This document shows positions 17,517 to 26,422 of a stretch of 64,000 nucleotides of DNA, piece after piece; positions within the stretch are counted from its first letter, which is position 1; every line of letters begins with the position of its first letter. Made by a program: the position numbers and the translations under genes. This DNA is from Micromonospora kangleipakensis (GTDB lineage: Bacteria > Actinomycetota > Actinomycetes > Mycobacteriales > Micromonosporaceae), in assembly GCF_004217615.1 (NCBI RefSeq), contig NZ_SHLD01000001.1, positions 1,426,001-1,490,000 on the forward strand. The letters are read 5' to 3'. The notes below the pieces were generated by a model. The model saw only the letters and a program-made list of their open reading frames with translations. It ran no database searches and was not told where the DNA came from.

Positions 17517-18397
17517 TGCGCCTACCCACCTGGCTCGCCCAACACCTCGCCGCCCTGCGCGCCCTGCTCGTCTTCACCGTGCTGCTCGGGCTGGCCTATC
17601 CGCTCGCCCTGGTCGCCGTCGGCCGGCTGCCCGGCCTGCACGACAAGGCGGACGGCTCCCTGCTCACCGCCAACGGCAAGACCGTCGGCGGCGCGCTGAT
17701 CGGGCAGTCCTTCACCGACGCCGACGGCAACCCCGTCCCGCGTTACTTCCAGTCCCGGCCGTCCGCCGCCGGCGACGGCTACGACCCGACGTCGACCGCG
17801 GCCAGCAACCTCGGCCCGGAGAGCGTCGTCGACACCATCGCCACCGACCCGGCCGAGTCGACCCCGAGCCTGCTCAGCCAGGTCTGCGCCCGGAGCAAGG
17901 CCGTCGGGGAACTCGAGGGCGTCGACGGGCGGCGACCGTACTGCACGTCCGACGGGGTCGGCGCCGTGCTCGCGGTGTTCCGCGCCGACGGTCTCACCGG
18001 CCGGATCACCCGGGTGGTCAGCGTCAACCAGACCGCCCCGGCCACGCCGTTCGTCGCCTCGTACCAGGGCGTGCCGGTCGAGCTGGCCAAGCCGGGCGAG
18101 GACTACGTGGCGGCCGGCGGCCTGATCACCCCGATGCGCGGTGACGCCCCCACCGACTCGGCGGTGCCGTGCGACGCGGTGACCGCCAGCGGCAGCGGCC
18201 TCGACCCGCAGATCTCCCCGGCGTACGCGAAGTTGCAGGTCAACCGGGTCGCTCGCGAACGGGGCGCGGACCCGGCGGCGGTCCGCCGCCTGGTCGACCA
18301 ACACACCACCGGACGGTCGCTGGGCTTCATGGGCGAACCGGGGGTGAACGTCCTGGAGCTCAACGTCGCCCTCGACCGGCAGTTCCCGGCTCGCTGA
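17516..18397 (+). CDS. kdpC: K+-transporting ATPase subunit KdpC
   Basis: 293 aa with one N-terminal membrane helix (ALLVFTVLLGLAYPLALVAV) and a soluble extracellular domain. The family motifs GGALIGQSF, YFQSRPSA, DPQISPAYA and GEPGVNVLELN are present. The protein is longer than the roughly 190-aa E. coli KdpC because of a central insertion (about residues 110-210) common in actinobacteria. ATG 17516 shares its A with the kdpB stop. A perfect hairpin follows before kdpD. Confidence 0.96.
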   Translation: MRLPTWLAQHLAALRALLVFTVLLGLAYPLALVAVGRLPGLHDKADGSLLTANGKTVGGALIGQSFTDADGNPVPRYFQSRPSAAGDGYDPTSTAASNLGPESVVDTIATDPAESTPSLLSQVCARSKAVGELEGVDGRRPYCTSDGVGAVLAVFRADGLTGRITRVVSVNQTAPATPFVASYQGVPVELAKPGEDYVAAGGLITPMRGDAPTDSAVPCDAVTASGSGLDPQISPAYAKLQVNRVARERGADPAAVRRLVDQHTTGRSLGFMGEPGVNVLELNVALDRQFPAR

Positions 18398-18457
18398 TCC
18401 ACCATCACGGGGCGAGGCCGGACCCGACCGGTCTCGCCCGTGCCGCCGGCCCCCTAC

Positions 18458-18489
18458 GCCACGACACCGACCTCGGTCGGTGTCGTGGC
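18458..18489. promoter_or_regulatory. Perfect 15-bp inverted repeat between kdpC and kdpD
   Basis: GCCACGACACCGACC (18458-18472) and its exact complement GGTCGGTGTCGTGGC (18475-18489) are separated by two bases. The RNA could fold as a strong hairpin, but a two-base loop is too tight, so a few pairs would open. It could be a terminator or attenuator that lowers kdpDE expression, or a dimeric operator. It lies 28 bases before the kdpD start. Confidence 0.6.
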
Positions 18490-18516
18490 GGCTCCCGAGC
18501 AGGAAGGATGTTCTGC

Positions 18517-21069
18517 GTGCCACGAGGAGAACTCCGGATCTACCTGGGGGCCGCCCCCGGCGTCGGCAAGACCTACGCGATGCTGGAGGAGGCCCAGCGT
18601 CGCGCCGACCGCGGCACCGACGTGGTGGTCGGCCTGGTCGAGACGCACGGCCGCGCGCACACCGACGCGATGATCGGCGACCTGGAGGTCGTGCCGCGGC
18701 GTGAGATCACCTACCGCGGCACCGGATTCACCGAGATGGACCTGGACGCCCTGCTGGCCCGCCGGCCCGAGGTCGCCGTCGTCGACGAACTGGCCCACAC
18801 CAACGTCCCCGGCTCCCGGCACGAGAAGCGCTGGCAGGACATCCAGGAGCTCCTCGACGCCGGCATCACCGTCCTCTCCACCGTCAACGTCCAACACCTG
18901 GAATCGGTCAACGACGTCGTCGCCCAGATCACCGGCACCACCCAGCGGGAGACCGTCCCCGACGAGATCGTCCGCGCCGCCGAACAGGTGGAACTGGTCG
19001 ACATGACGCCGGAGGCGCTGCGCCGCCGGATGGCCCACGGCAACATCTACCGGCCCGACAAGATCGACGCGGCGCTGGGCAACTACTTCCGGGTCGGCAA
19101 CCTCACTGCGCTGCGCGAGCTGGCGCTGCTCTGGCTCGCCGACAAGGTCGACGACCAGCTCGACCGCTACCGCGCCCAGCAGGGCATCTCCGCCACGTGG
19201 GAGGCGCGTGAGCGGGTGGTGGTCGCGCTCACCGGCGGGCCGGAGGGCGAGACGCTGATAAGGCGTGCGGCCCGGATCGCCGCCCGGAGCAAGGGCGCCG
19301 ACCTGCTCGCCGTGCACGTCGCCCGCAGCGACGGCCTGGCCGACGCCGACCCCGCCCAACTCGCCCGGCAGCGGGTGCTGGTGGAAAGCCTCGGCGGCAC
19401 CTACCACCAGGTCCTCGGCGCCGACGTACCCGCCGCGCTGCTCGACTTCGCCCGCGGCGTCAACGCCACCCAGCTCGTTCTCGGCGCCAGCCGGCGCGGC
19501 CGCTTCGCGCAACTGCTCTCGCGCGGCGTCGGGGTGACCACCACCGCGCTGTCCGGGCCGATCGACGTCCACCTGGTCACCCACCCGCAGGCCGGGCGGG
19601 GCCGGCGCGCCGCCGCGGTGCCGGCGGCGCTGTCACGGCGACGCCGGCTGCTCGGCTTCGCGCTCGCCGGGCTCGGCATGCCGCTGCTCACCCTGCTGCT
19701 GCTGGCCCTGCCCGACCTGAGCCTCACCAACGACATCCTGCTCTTCCTCGCCGGCGTCATCGGCGTGGCGCTGGTCGGCGGGATGTGGCCCGCCCTGGTC
19801 GCCGCGCTCGGTGGATCGCTGTTGCTGAACTGGTTCTTCACCCCGCCCCTCCACACGCTGACCATCGCCGAGGCGGACAACCTGCTCGCCCTCGGCGTCT
19901 TCGTCGGCGTCGCCGTCGCGGTCAGCTGGGTCGTCGACGTCGCCGCGCGGCGGACCCGGGAGGCCGCGCGCGCGTCCGCCGACGCGCAGACCCTGGCCAC
20001 CGTCGCCGGCGGCGTGCTGCGCGGCGAACGGCCGCTGCCGGCCCTGCTCGACCGGCTCCGGGAGACGTTCGGGCTGCGCGCGGTCAGTGTGCTGGAACTC
20101 GCCGCGGACGCCGAGGGGCGACCCGACCGCGCCCGCGACGAGGGCGCCTGGCGGGTGGTCGCCAGCGTCGGTGACCGGCCCGCGTGCAGCCCGAGTGCGG
20201 GGGAGACCACGGTGCCGGTCGACGACCGGCTCACCGTGGTGCTCAGCGGCCGGCGGCTCGAGGCCGCCGACCGGCGCATCGTCGAGGCCTTCGCCGCCCA
20301 GGCCGCCGTCGCCCTCAAGCAGGAGCGCCTCGCCGAGGAGGCCGCCACCGCCCGCCCGCTCGCCGAGGCCGACCGGATGCGCACCGCGCTGCTCGCCGCG
20401 GTCAGCCACGACCTGCGTACGCCCCTGGCATCGGCGAAGGCCGCGGTGAGCAGCCTGCGCAGCCCCGACATCGAGTTCGATGCCGATGACCGAGATGAAC
20501 TGCTGGCCACCGCCGACGAGTCCCTCGACCGGCTCAGCCGGCTCGTGGCGAACCTGCTCGACATGAGTCGCCTGCAGGCCGGTGCGCTGGGCGTGACCCA
20601 CGCCGCGATCGGCCTGGAGGACGCCGTACCCCGTGCCCTGGACGAACTCGGCCCGGCGGCGGCCGACGTCAGCACCGACATCCCCGCCGACCTGCCCGCC
20701 GCCACCGCCGATCCGGGCCTGCTGGAGCGGGTGCTGGTCAACCTCGTCGCGAACGCGCTGCGGCACAGCCCGCCCGGGCAGCCGCCCACCGTCACCGCCA
20801 GCGCCCACGCCGGGCAGGTCGAGCTGCGGGTCATCGACACCGGCCCCGGCATCCCCGAGGACCAGTGGGAGCACGTCTTCCTGCCGTTCCAGCGCCTCGG
20901 CGACCGGGACAACCAGACCGGCGTCGGGCTCGGCCTCGCCCTGTCCCGCGGCCTCGCGGAGGCGATGGGTGGCAGCATCACCCCGGAGACCACGCCCGGT
21001 GGCGGCCTCACCATGGTCCTGCGGCTGCCGGCGGCCACCGACACCACGACGGAAGGACCGCAGGAATGA
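18517..21069 (+). CDS. kdpD: Sensor histidine kinase KdpD
   Basis: 850 aa from GTG 18517, nine bases after AGGAAGG; ATG 18508 touches that sequence and is less likely. The KdpD N-terminal domain has Walker A GAAPGVGKT at 11-19 and the VDELAHTNVPGSRH motif. A universal-stress-type domain follows. Four membrane helices lie near residues 375-480 (the DUF4118 block), then a GAF-like region. The kinase core has phospho-acceptor His631 in AVSHDLRTPLAS, N-box NLVANALRHSPP, and G-boxes DTGPGIP and GVGLGLALSRGL. It senses K+ limitation and phosphorylates KdpE, whose start overlaps its stop (ATGA). Confidence 0.97.
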   Translation: MPRGELRIYLGAAPGVGKTYAMLEEAQRRADRGTDVVVGLVETHGRAHTDAMIGDLEVVPRREITYRGTGFTEMDLDALLARRPEVAVVDELAHTNVPGSRHEKRWQDIQELLDAGITVLSTVNVQHLESVNDVVAQITGTTQRETVPDEIVRAAEQVELVDMTPEALRRRMAHGNIYRPDKIDAALGNYFRVGNLTALRELALLWLADKVDDQLDRYRAQQGISATWEARERVVVALTGGPEGETLIRRAARIAARSKGADLLAVHVARSDGLADADPAQLARQRVLVESLGGTYHQVLGADVPAALLDFARGVNATQLVLGASRRGRFAQLLSRGVGVTTTALSGPIDVHLVTHPQAGRGRRAAAVPAALSRRRRLLGFALAGLGMPLLTLLLLALPDLSLTNDILLFLAGVIGVALVGGMWPALVAALGGSLLLNWFFTPPLHTLTIAEADNLLALGVFVGVAVAVSWVVDVAARRTREAARASADAQTLATVAGGVLRGERPLPALLDRLRETFGLRAVSVLELAADAEGRPDRARDEGAWRVVASVGDRPACSPSAGETTVPVDDRLTVVLSGRRLEAADRRIVEAFAAQAAVALKQERLAEEAATARPLAEADRMRTALLAAVSHDLRTPLASAKAAVSSLRSPDIEFDADDRDELLATADESLDRLSRLVANLLDMSRLQAGALGVTHAAIGLEDAVPRALDELGPAAADVSTDIPADLPAATADPGLLERVLVNLVANALRHSPPGQPPTVTASAHAGQVELRVIDTGPGIPEDQWEHVFLPFQRLGDRDNQTGVGLGLALSRGLAEAMGGSITPETTPGGGLTMVLRLPAATDTTTEGPQE

Positions 21070-21755
21070 CCCGCATCCTGGTCGTCGACGACGAACCGCA
21101 GATCCTGCGCGCCCTGCGGATCAACCTGCGCGCCCGCGGCTACGACGTCCAGGTCGCCGACACCGGCACCGCAGCGCTCAAGGCCGCCGCCGCCCACCCC
21201 CCGGACCTGGTGGTGCTCGACCTGGGGCTGCCCGACCTCGACGGCGTCGAGGTCATCCGCGGCCTGCGCGGCTGGACCACCGTGCCGATCATCGTGCTCT
21301 CCGGCCGGGCCGGCAGCGAGGACAAGGTCGCTGCGCTGGACGCCGGGGCCGACGACTACGTCACCAAGCCCTTCGGCGTCGACGAGCTCCTCGCCCGTAT
21401 CCGGGCGGTGACCCGTCGCCTCTCCGCCACGCCGGCCGACGCCGCCTCCGTGGTCGCTCCACGGGTCGGTCGCCACACGATCAACCTCGTCGACCGGACC
21501 GTCACGCGCGACGACGGCGCCGAGGTCAAGCTCACCCCCACCCAGTGGGCGATGCTGGAAAAGCTGCTGCGCCACCCGGGCAAGCTCATCAGCCAGCGCC
21601 AGCTGCTGCACGACGTGTGGGGCCCGGAGTACCAGCAGGAGACCAACTACCTGCGCCAGTACATGGCCCAACTGCGGCGCAAGCTCGAGGACGACCCCGC
21701 CCGCCCCCGCCACCTCATCACCGAACCGGGCATGGGCTACCGGTACCGGCCCTGA
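21066..21755 (+). CDS. kdpE: Response regulator KdpE
   Basis: 229 aa. The receiver domain has acidic pair DDE at residues 9-11, phospho-acceptor Asp52 in VVLDLGLPD, and Lys in YVTKPFG. The OmpR/PhoB winged-helix domain ends NYLRQYMAQLRRKLEDD and GMGYRYRP. KdpE activates kdp transcription on K+ starvation. The family binds tandem half-sites, so the 11-bp repeats at 13339 are plausible targets. A decayed copy of its C-terminus is at 6178. Confidence 0.97.
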   Translation: MTRILVVDDEPQILRALRINLRARGYDVQVADTGTAALKAAAAHPPDLVVLDLGLPDLDGVEVIRGLRGWTTVPIIVLSGRAGSEDKVAALDAGADDYVTKPFGVDELLARIRAVTRRLSATPADAASVVAPRVGRHTINLVDRTVTRDDGAEVKLTPTQWAMLEKLLRHPGKLISQRQLLHDVWGPEYQQETNYLRQYMAQLRRKLEDDPARPRHLITEPGMGYRYRP

Positions 21756-21830
21756 TCGCCCGGAAGGCGGAGATACCACCGGCAACGAGCCCCACGACGG
21801 GTGTTGCGGCCGGTCCGCCACCCCTCCCGG

Positions 21831-22268
21831 TCAGTCGGTAGCCGGCGGCGACAGGTCGACCGCCAGGAGTTGGTCGTTCGGCCCGACCCGCACCGCGTGC
21901 CGCCGGACGTAGACATCCGCCGCCGCGCCGAACGCCGAATCCGGGGGCGTGAGGATTCGGCCGAGCCCGGTGCGGCACCGACCGCCTCGACGCACCTCGA
22001 CCGGACCGGGTCGCCGGAAGTGGCGCCACCAGCGCTTGTCGGAGGCGTCGCCGACCAGCACCACGTACCGGTCGTCAGTAGCGGCGTACAGCACCGGCAG
22101 GCTGATGTCCCGACCGTCATTGGCCCGGTAGCGCAACTCGCAGAGCTGAGCGTCCAACAGCCGGTGCCAGCGTGGGGAGCGCAGGATCGCCAACGTCGCC
22201 CGGTTGACCAGCGCCGGCGGCCGGTGGGCATGACGGTGACGTCGGCCCGTACCCCGGTTCGGGTCCAC
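21831..22268 (-). CDS. Deazaflavin (F420)-dependent nitroreductase family protein
   Basis: 145 aa from GTG 22268, chosen because AGGAGG lies upstream; GTG 22295 is an alternative. The body ILRSPRWHRLLDAQLCELRY, ISLPVLYAATDDRYVVLVGD and SDKRWWRHFRRPGPVEV follows the pattern of DDN-like split-barrel proteins that bind F420 (hydrophobic strand, GDA..K.WWRNF). Substrate is unknown. It is convergent with kdpE. Confidence 0.75.
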   Translation of the reverse strand: MDPNRGTGRRHRHAHRPPALVNRATLAILRSPRWHRLLDAQLCELRYRANDGRDISLPVLYAATDDRYVVLVGDASDKRWWRHFRRPGPVEVRRGGRCRTGLGRILTPPDSAFGAAADVYVRRHAVRVGPNDQLLAVDLSPPATD

Positions 22269-22386
22269 CGCTCCCCGCCTCCTCGTCGCTCGCACCCACG
22301 TGGCGGCACATCTCCGCGCACACCCTCATCCTCGCGCGGTCGCCCGTGCCGGCGCAGGGCCATCCGGCCCGTCCGGCCGGGCAGGG

Positions 22387-24348
22387 TCAGCCGGCGTGCA
22401 CGTGCGGTCGGCGCGACCGGTCCGGCTCCTGCTGGCGCAGGATCTCCCGGGTGACCGGGGCGATCTCGCCCTGCCCGAAGATCAGGTAGCGCAGGAAGTT
22501 GCCGGCCGGGTTGCCCTCGGTCCACTCGAAGTAGATGTGCGGGCGGCGGTGGGTGAGATCGCGGATGTGCAGCAGCAGCGCGGCGAGCGCGTTGGGCACC
22601 GACGAGCTGGACAGGCGCAGCACCCGGTACTTGCCGTGCAGGACCGCCCCGGTGACCCGCAGCTCCGTCTCGAAGTCCGAGGGGTCGGTGACGGTCACCT
22701 CGACGAAGATGACGTCGCTGTCGGCGGGGAAGTCGTTGTCGGCCACGATCTGGGCCAGCTTGGCGCGGTACTCGGCGGCGTCCCGGCTGGCCGACTCGTG
22801 GGCGATGAGCCGGATGCGTCGCCGTGCGCAGTCGGTGATGAACTGCCGCGCGGTCGGGTCCAGTTCGACGGTGTCGACCCGCAGCTCGAACGCCCGGAAC
22901 AGGCGGGACAACAGCGACACCCCGATGATCCCGGCGATGAAGCAGGCGGCGATCTTCGCGCCGTCCGGGCGTTCCACCACGTTGGCGATGGTGGTGTAGA
23001 CGAAGATCACGGTGATGATGCCGAAGGCGACCGTGAGACCGTGCTGGCGGCGGTGCCGCGCGGAGAGGGTCACCGCGGTGGCGGCCGAGGTGATCAGCAC
23101 CAGCACGCCGGTGGCGTAAGCGCCGCCCTGGGCGTCGACGCTGGCCTTGAAGATGACGGTGATGAGGAACGCCACGGCGGTGAACACCAGCACCAGCGGC
23201 CGCACCGCCCGCGCCCAGGTGGGTGCCATGCCGTAGCGGGGCAGGTAGCGGGGGACGAGGTTCAGCAGGCCGGCCATGGCGGACGCGCCGGCGAACCAGA
23301 GGATGGCGATGGTCGACAGGTCGTAGACGGTGCCGAACGCCTCGCCGAGGTTCTGGTGGGCCAGGAAGGCCAGCGCCCGTCCGTTGGCGGGCCCGCCCGG
23401 CTCGAACGCCTCGGCAGGGATCAGCACGGTGGTGGCGATGCTGCTGGTGACCAGGAAGATGCTCATGATGACCGCGGCGGTGGTGAGCAGGCGCCGCGCG
23501 CCGCGGATCCGTCCGGTCGGCTTCTCCTCGGTGTCGTCCGGGTCGCCCTTCACATGTGGCATCACCGCGACACCGGTCTCGAAGCCGGACAGGCCGAGCG
23601 CGAGCTTGGGAAAGACCAGCAGCGCGATCGCGATCATGAGCAACGGGTCGCCGTGCTGGGTGGTCAACGCCGTCGTCCAGTCGCTGACCGCGCTCGGGTG
23701 GGTGAGCACCCGCCACAGCGCGTCGGCCACCACCACCAAGTTCAGCGCCAGGTAGACCCCGACGAGCCCGACGGCGATGCCGATCGCCTCGCCGAAGCCC
23801 TTGAGGAACACCGCTCCCAGCAGCGCCACCAGCAGCAGCGTGATGATCACGTCGTGGCCTTTGAGGCTGTCGGGCCAGAACGGGTTCTCGTCGATGTGCG
23901 CGGTGGCGTCCGCCGCGGACAGGGTGATGGTGATGATGAAGTCGGTGGCGGCGAAGCCGAGCAGGACGAGGACGAACAGCTTGCCCTGCCAGTACGTCAG
24001 GAGCTTCACCAGCATGGCGATGGAGCCCTCGCCGTGCGGGCTGTCGTGCGCGACCCGCCGGTAGACCGGCAGCGCGCCCAGCAGGGTGACCAGCACCAGC
24101 ACCAGGGTGGCGATCGGGGAGAGCACCCCGGCGGCCAGCGCGGCGATGCCGGGCTGGTAGCCCAGGGTGGAGAAGTAGTCCACGCCAGTGAGGCACATGA
24201 CCTTCCACCAGGTGTGGTGGCGCTGCTCGGGCGGGCGGGCGTACGGGCCTTCGGTCTGGGCGGGCCGCGCGGACATGTCGGACAGCAGCCAGTCGCGCAG
24301 CGGACGTTTCTCCCGGGTCCGCGCCCGATCACGCGTGCCGACGCTCAT
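22387..24348 (-). CDS. APC-superfamily transporter with cytosolic C-terminal domain
   Basis: 653 aa from ATG 24348, five bases after GGGGAGG; ATG 24369 is an alternative. Twelve membrane segments (about residues 50-480) begin with [20 protein letters not shown], a discontinuous first helix typical of APC transporters. A cytosolic tail of about 170 residues follows, resembling those of KUP/KimA-type carriers. It is usually annotated as an amino-acid permease. Its place beside kdpDE and corA makes K+ an equally reasonable substrate. The KimA comparison is inference from architecture, not from a shared diagnostic motif. Confidence 0.8.
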   Translation of the reverse strand: MSVGTRDRARTREKRPLRDWLLSDMSARPAQTEGPYARPPEQRHHTWWKVMCLTGVDYFSTLGYQPGIAALAAGVLSPIATLVLVLVTLLGALPVYRRVAHDSPHGEGSIAMLVKLLTYWQGKLFVLVLLGFAATDFIITITLSAADATAHIDENPFWPDSLKGHDVIITLLLVALLGAVFLKGFGEAIGIAVGLVGVYLALNLVVVADALWRVLTHPSAVSDWTTALTTQHGDPLLMIAIALLVFPKLALGLSGFETGVAVMPHVKGDPDDTEEKPTGRIRGARRLLTTAAVIMSIFLVTSSIATTVLIPAEAFEPGGPANGRALAFLAHQNLGEAFGTVYDLSTIAILWFAGASAMAGLLNLVPRYLPRYGMAPTWARAVRPLVLVFTAVAFLITVIFKASVDAQGGAYATGVLVLITSAATAVTLSARHRRQHGLTVAFGIITVIFVYTTIANVVERPDGAKIAACFIAGIIGVSLLSRLFRAFELRVDTVELDPTARQFITDCARRRIRLIAHESASRDAAEYRAKLAQIVADNDFPADSDVIFVEVTVTDPSDFETELRVTGAVLHGKYRVLRLSSSSVPNALAALLLHIRDLTHRRPHIYFEWTEGNPAGNFLRYLIFGQGEIAPVTREILRQQEPDRSRRPHVHAG

Positions 24349-24559
24349 CGTGCCTCCCCAACTCGCCATGGTCGTCGCGAGTATGCGCTGCGCGAACGTC
24401 GGGCCAGCAGCCAGTACCCGACACGCGTCTCCCGACGCCGCTGCGGGCCTGGCCGGCGCCGCCGGGGCCGGGTTTCACCCCGAACGGGTGGGGGAACCGG
24501 CGGCAGGATCAGCGCCGCGTGACGGCGTTGTGCTCGGTGGACCACTTCCGGGAGGGGGG

Positions 24560-25672
24560 ATGGGCGACAAGGAGTGGCCTCCCCGAACGGGAGGCTTCGG
24601 ACGCCGCCTGGACGAGCATGCGCCGGTTGACGCGCGGCCGGAGCCGACCCGGAGCCAAGTGGTCGACAGCGCCGTCTACGCCCGGGGCCGGCGCCACGCC
24701 TCCCCGGGCACTCTCGCCGACACCTACCGCTGCCTCCAGGAACTCGATCGGGCGATGGCCTGGATCGGCCTCTACCGGCCCGGCACCGGACAGCTCCGAT
24801 CCCTGGCCCGGGAGTTCCAGCTGCACGACCTGGCTGTCGAGGACGCCATCAACGCCCACCAGCGGCCCAAGCTGGAACGCTACGGCGACACCCTGTTCGT
24901 GGTCCTGCGCGCCGCGCGTTACCTCGACGACCGCGAGGAGGTCGAGTTCAGCGAGCTGCACCTGTTCATCGGACCCGGCTTCGTCATCACCGTCCGCCAC
25001 GGCGAGGCGCCCGACCTCCCCGCCGTCCGCCGCCGGCTGGAGGCCGACCCGCAGGTCCTGGCGCTCGGGCCCGAAGCTGTCCTGTACGCGGTCCTCGACC
25101 AGGTCGTCGACGGCTACGCCCCCGTCGTCGCCGGACTGGAGAACGACATCGACGAGATCGAGACCCAGGTCTTCGGTGGCGACCCCAACGCCAGCCGTCG
25201 CATCTACGCACTCAGCCGCGAGGTCATCCAGTTCCAGCGAGCCGCCCGCCCGCTGGTCAAGGTGCTCGACGCGCTCACCGCCGGGTTCGACACCTACGGT
25301 ACGGACGAGGAGCTGCGCCGCCGACTGCGCGACGTGGCCGACCACCTCACCCAGGTCGTCGAACGTGTCGACGGGTTCCGGCACCTGCTGCAGAACATCC
25401 TCACCGTGAACACCACCCTCGTGACCCAGGCGCAGAACGAGGAGATGCGCAGCCTCACGGCCGCCAGCTACGCCCAGAACGAAGAGATCAAGAAGACTTC
25501 CTCCTGGGCGGCGATCCTGTTCGCGCCGACCCTGATCGGCACCGTCTACGGCATGAACTTCACCCACATGCCGGAACTCAACTGGCGCTACGGGTACGTG
25601 TTCGCCCTCGCCCTGATGGCCCTGGTCTGCGGCACTCTCTATCTGATCTTCAAACGCCGCGGATGGCTGTGA
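24560..25672 (+). CDS. corA: CorA-family magnesium/cobalt transport protein
   Basis: 370 aa. ATG 24560 follows GGAGGGGG. A long cytosolic N-terminal domain (to about residue 300) ends in the coiled stalk EEMRSLTAASYAQNEEIKK. Two C-terminal helices follow, the first ending with the selectivity motif YGMNF; the loop is THMPELNW and the basic tail FKRRGWL. CorA forms a pentameric Mg2+ channel. It is divergent from the APC transporter and part of the ion-transport block. Confidence 0.95.
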   Translation: MGDKEWPPRTGGFGRRLDEHAPVDARPEPTRSQVVDSAVYARGRRHASPGTLADTYRCLQELDRAMAWIGLYRPGTGQLRSLAREFQLHDLAVEDAINAHQRPKLERYGDTLFVVLRAARYLDDREEVEFSELHLFIGPGFVITVRHGEAPDLPAVRRRLEADPQVLALGPEAVLYAVLDQVVDGYAPVVAGLENDIDEIETQVFGGDPNASRRIYALSREVIQFQRAARPLVKVLDALTAGFDTYGTDEELRRRLRDVADHLTQVVERVDGFRHLLQNILTVNTTLVTQAQNEEMRSLTAASYAQNEEIKKTSSWAAILFAPTLIGTVYGMNFTHMPELNWRYGYVFALALMALVCGTLYLIFKRRGWL

Positions 25673-25709
25673 GCCGGCGCCGAAGGCCCGGCGCGGGTGG
25701 ACATCGCGC

Positions 25710-26114
25710 TCACCCTCCCGCTGCCGTCGTGCTGGCCCCTGCCAGGTCGAGGGGCCGCAGGATGCCGTGCACGGCCACCACCTCCGCTCCGCCACGCAGC
25801 CGCAGATCCCCCACGGCCCGATGCAGCGCGGTCCGGCTCGGCGACGACAGCAGGACCACCGCGTCGATGTCGGCCGCGATCCACCAGGCCTGGACCGCGC
25901 ACGGCTCGGCGTGCAGGAAGTCCAGCAACCTGCTGCCCGGGGTAACCGCGGTCAGCCGGACGCACACCAGCACCGCGTGCGTCCGCGCGGCTGGCTCGGA
26001 CGCCGCCGCGGCACCGAGGACCTGCTCCGGTTCGGCCGCGGCCGGTGCCCGGCCGGTAACCGGCAGGTTCCACCGGTCACGCCGTCTGACCAATCCCGAC
26101 GTCATGCCATCCAT
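25710..26114 (-). CDS. Lrp/AsnC ligand-domain-like small protein
   Basis: 134 aa from ATG 26114, nine bases after GGGAAGC; a GTG at 26120 is also possible. After a disordered N-terminus, residues 48-125 (THAVLVCVRLTAVTPGSRLL to GAEVVAVHGILRPLDL) follow the beta-alpha-beta-beta-alpha-beta pattern of the RAM/AsnC effector domain, with no helix-turn-helix. Stand-alone domains of this type may sense small molecules. The assignment is by pattern only. A tandem GTCAA/GTGAA repeat lies 60 bases upstream. Confidence 0.6.
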   Translation of the reverse strand: MDGMTSGLVRRRDRWNLPVTGRAPAAAEPEQVLGAAAASEPAARTHAVLVCVRLTAVTPGSRLLDFLHAEPCAVQAWWIAADIDAVVLLSSPSRTALHRAVGDLRLRGGAEVVAVHGILRPLDLAGASTTAAGG

Positions 26115-26172
26115 GCTCACGCTTCCCAGCGATGTCGCAGGCGGCCGCTACGCCGAATTGACGGCCCGGGCC

Positions 26173-26194
26173 GACATTTTCACGTCTCCTTGAC
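26173..26194 (-). promoter_or_regulatory. 11-bp tandem repeat between the Lrp-like and FUSC genes
   Basis: On the minus strand GTCAAGGAGAC is followed directly by GTGAAAATGTC. The pair has the same pitch and nearly the same sequence as those at 12367 and 13339. It is 59 bases upstream of the minus-strand gene at 26114 and could also act on the divergent FUSC gene. Confidence 0.5.
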
Positions 26195-26422
26195 GCCCGA
26201 CGGGGGCCGGCCGAACCAGCCGGGTGGCGGATGCCGCCGAGGCGGGCCAGCGCGGTGCCGCACCGCCGGTACGTATCGAGCAGGTCAACCTCCGTGGTCC
26301 CGGCGCGTCACCGTGGAGCCAGCCGGCGATCTTCTGACTCCGCGACTCCGCGACTCCGCGCCCCGCGACGGGACGGTCGCCTGGCGGAGGAATGGTCGGC
26401 CGTCGACCGGGTACGAGCCGCC

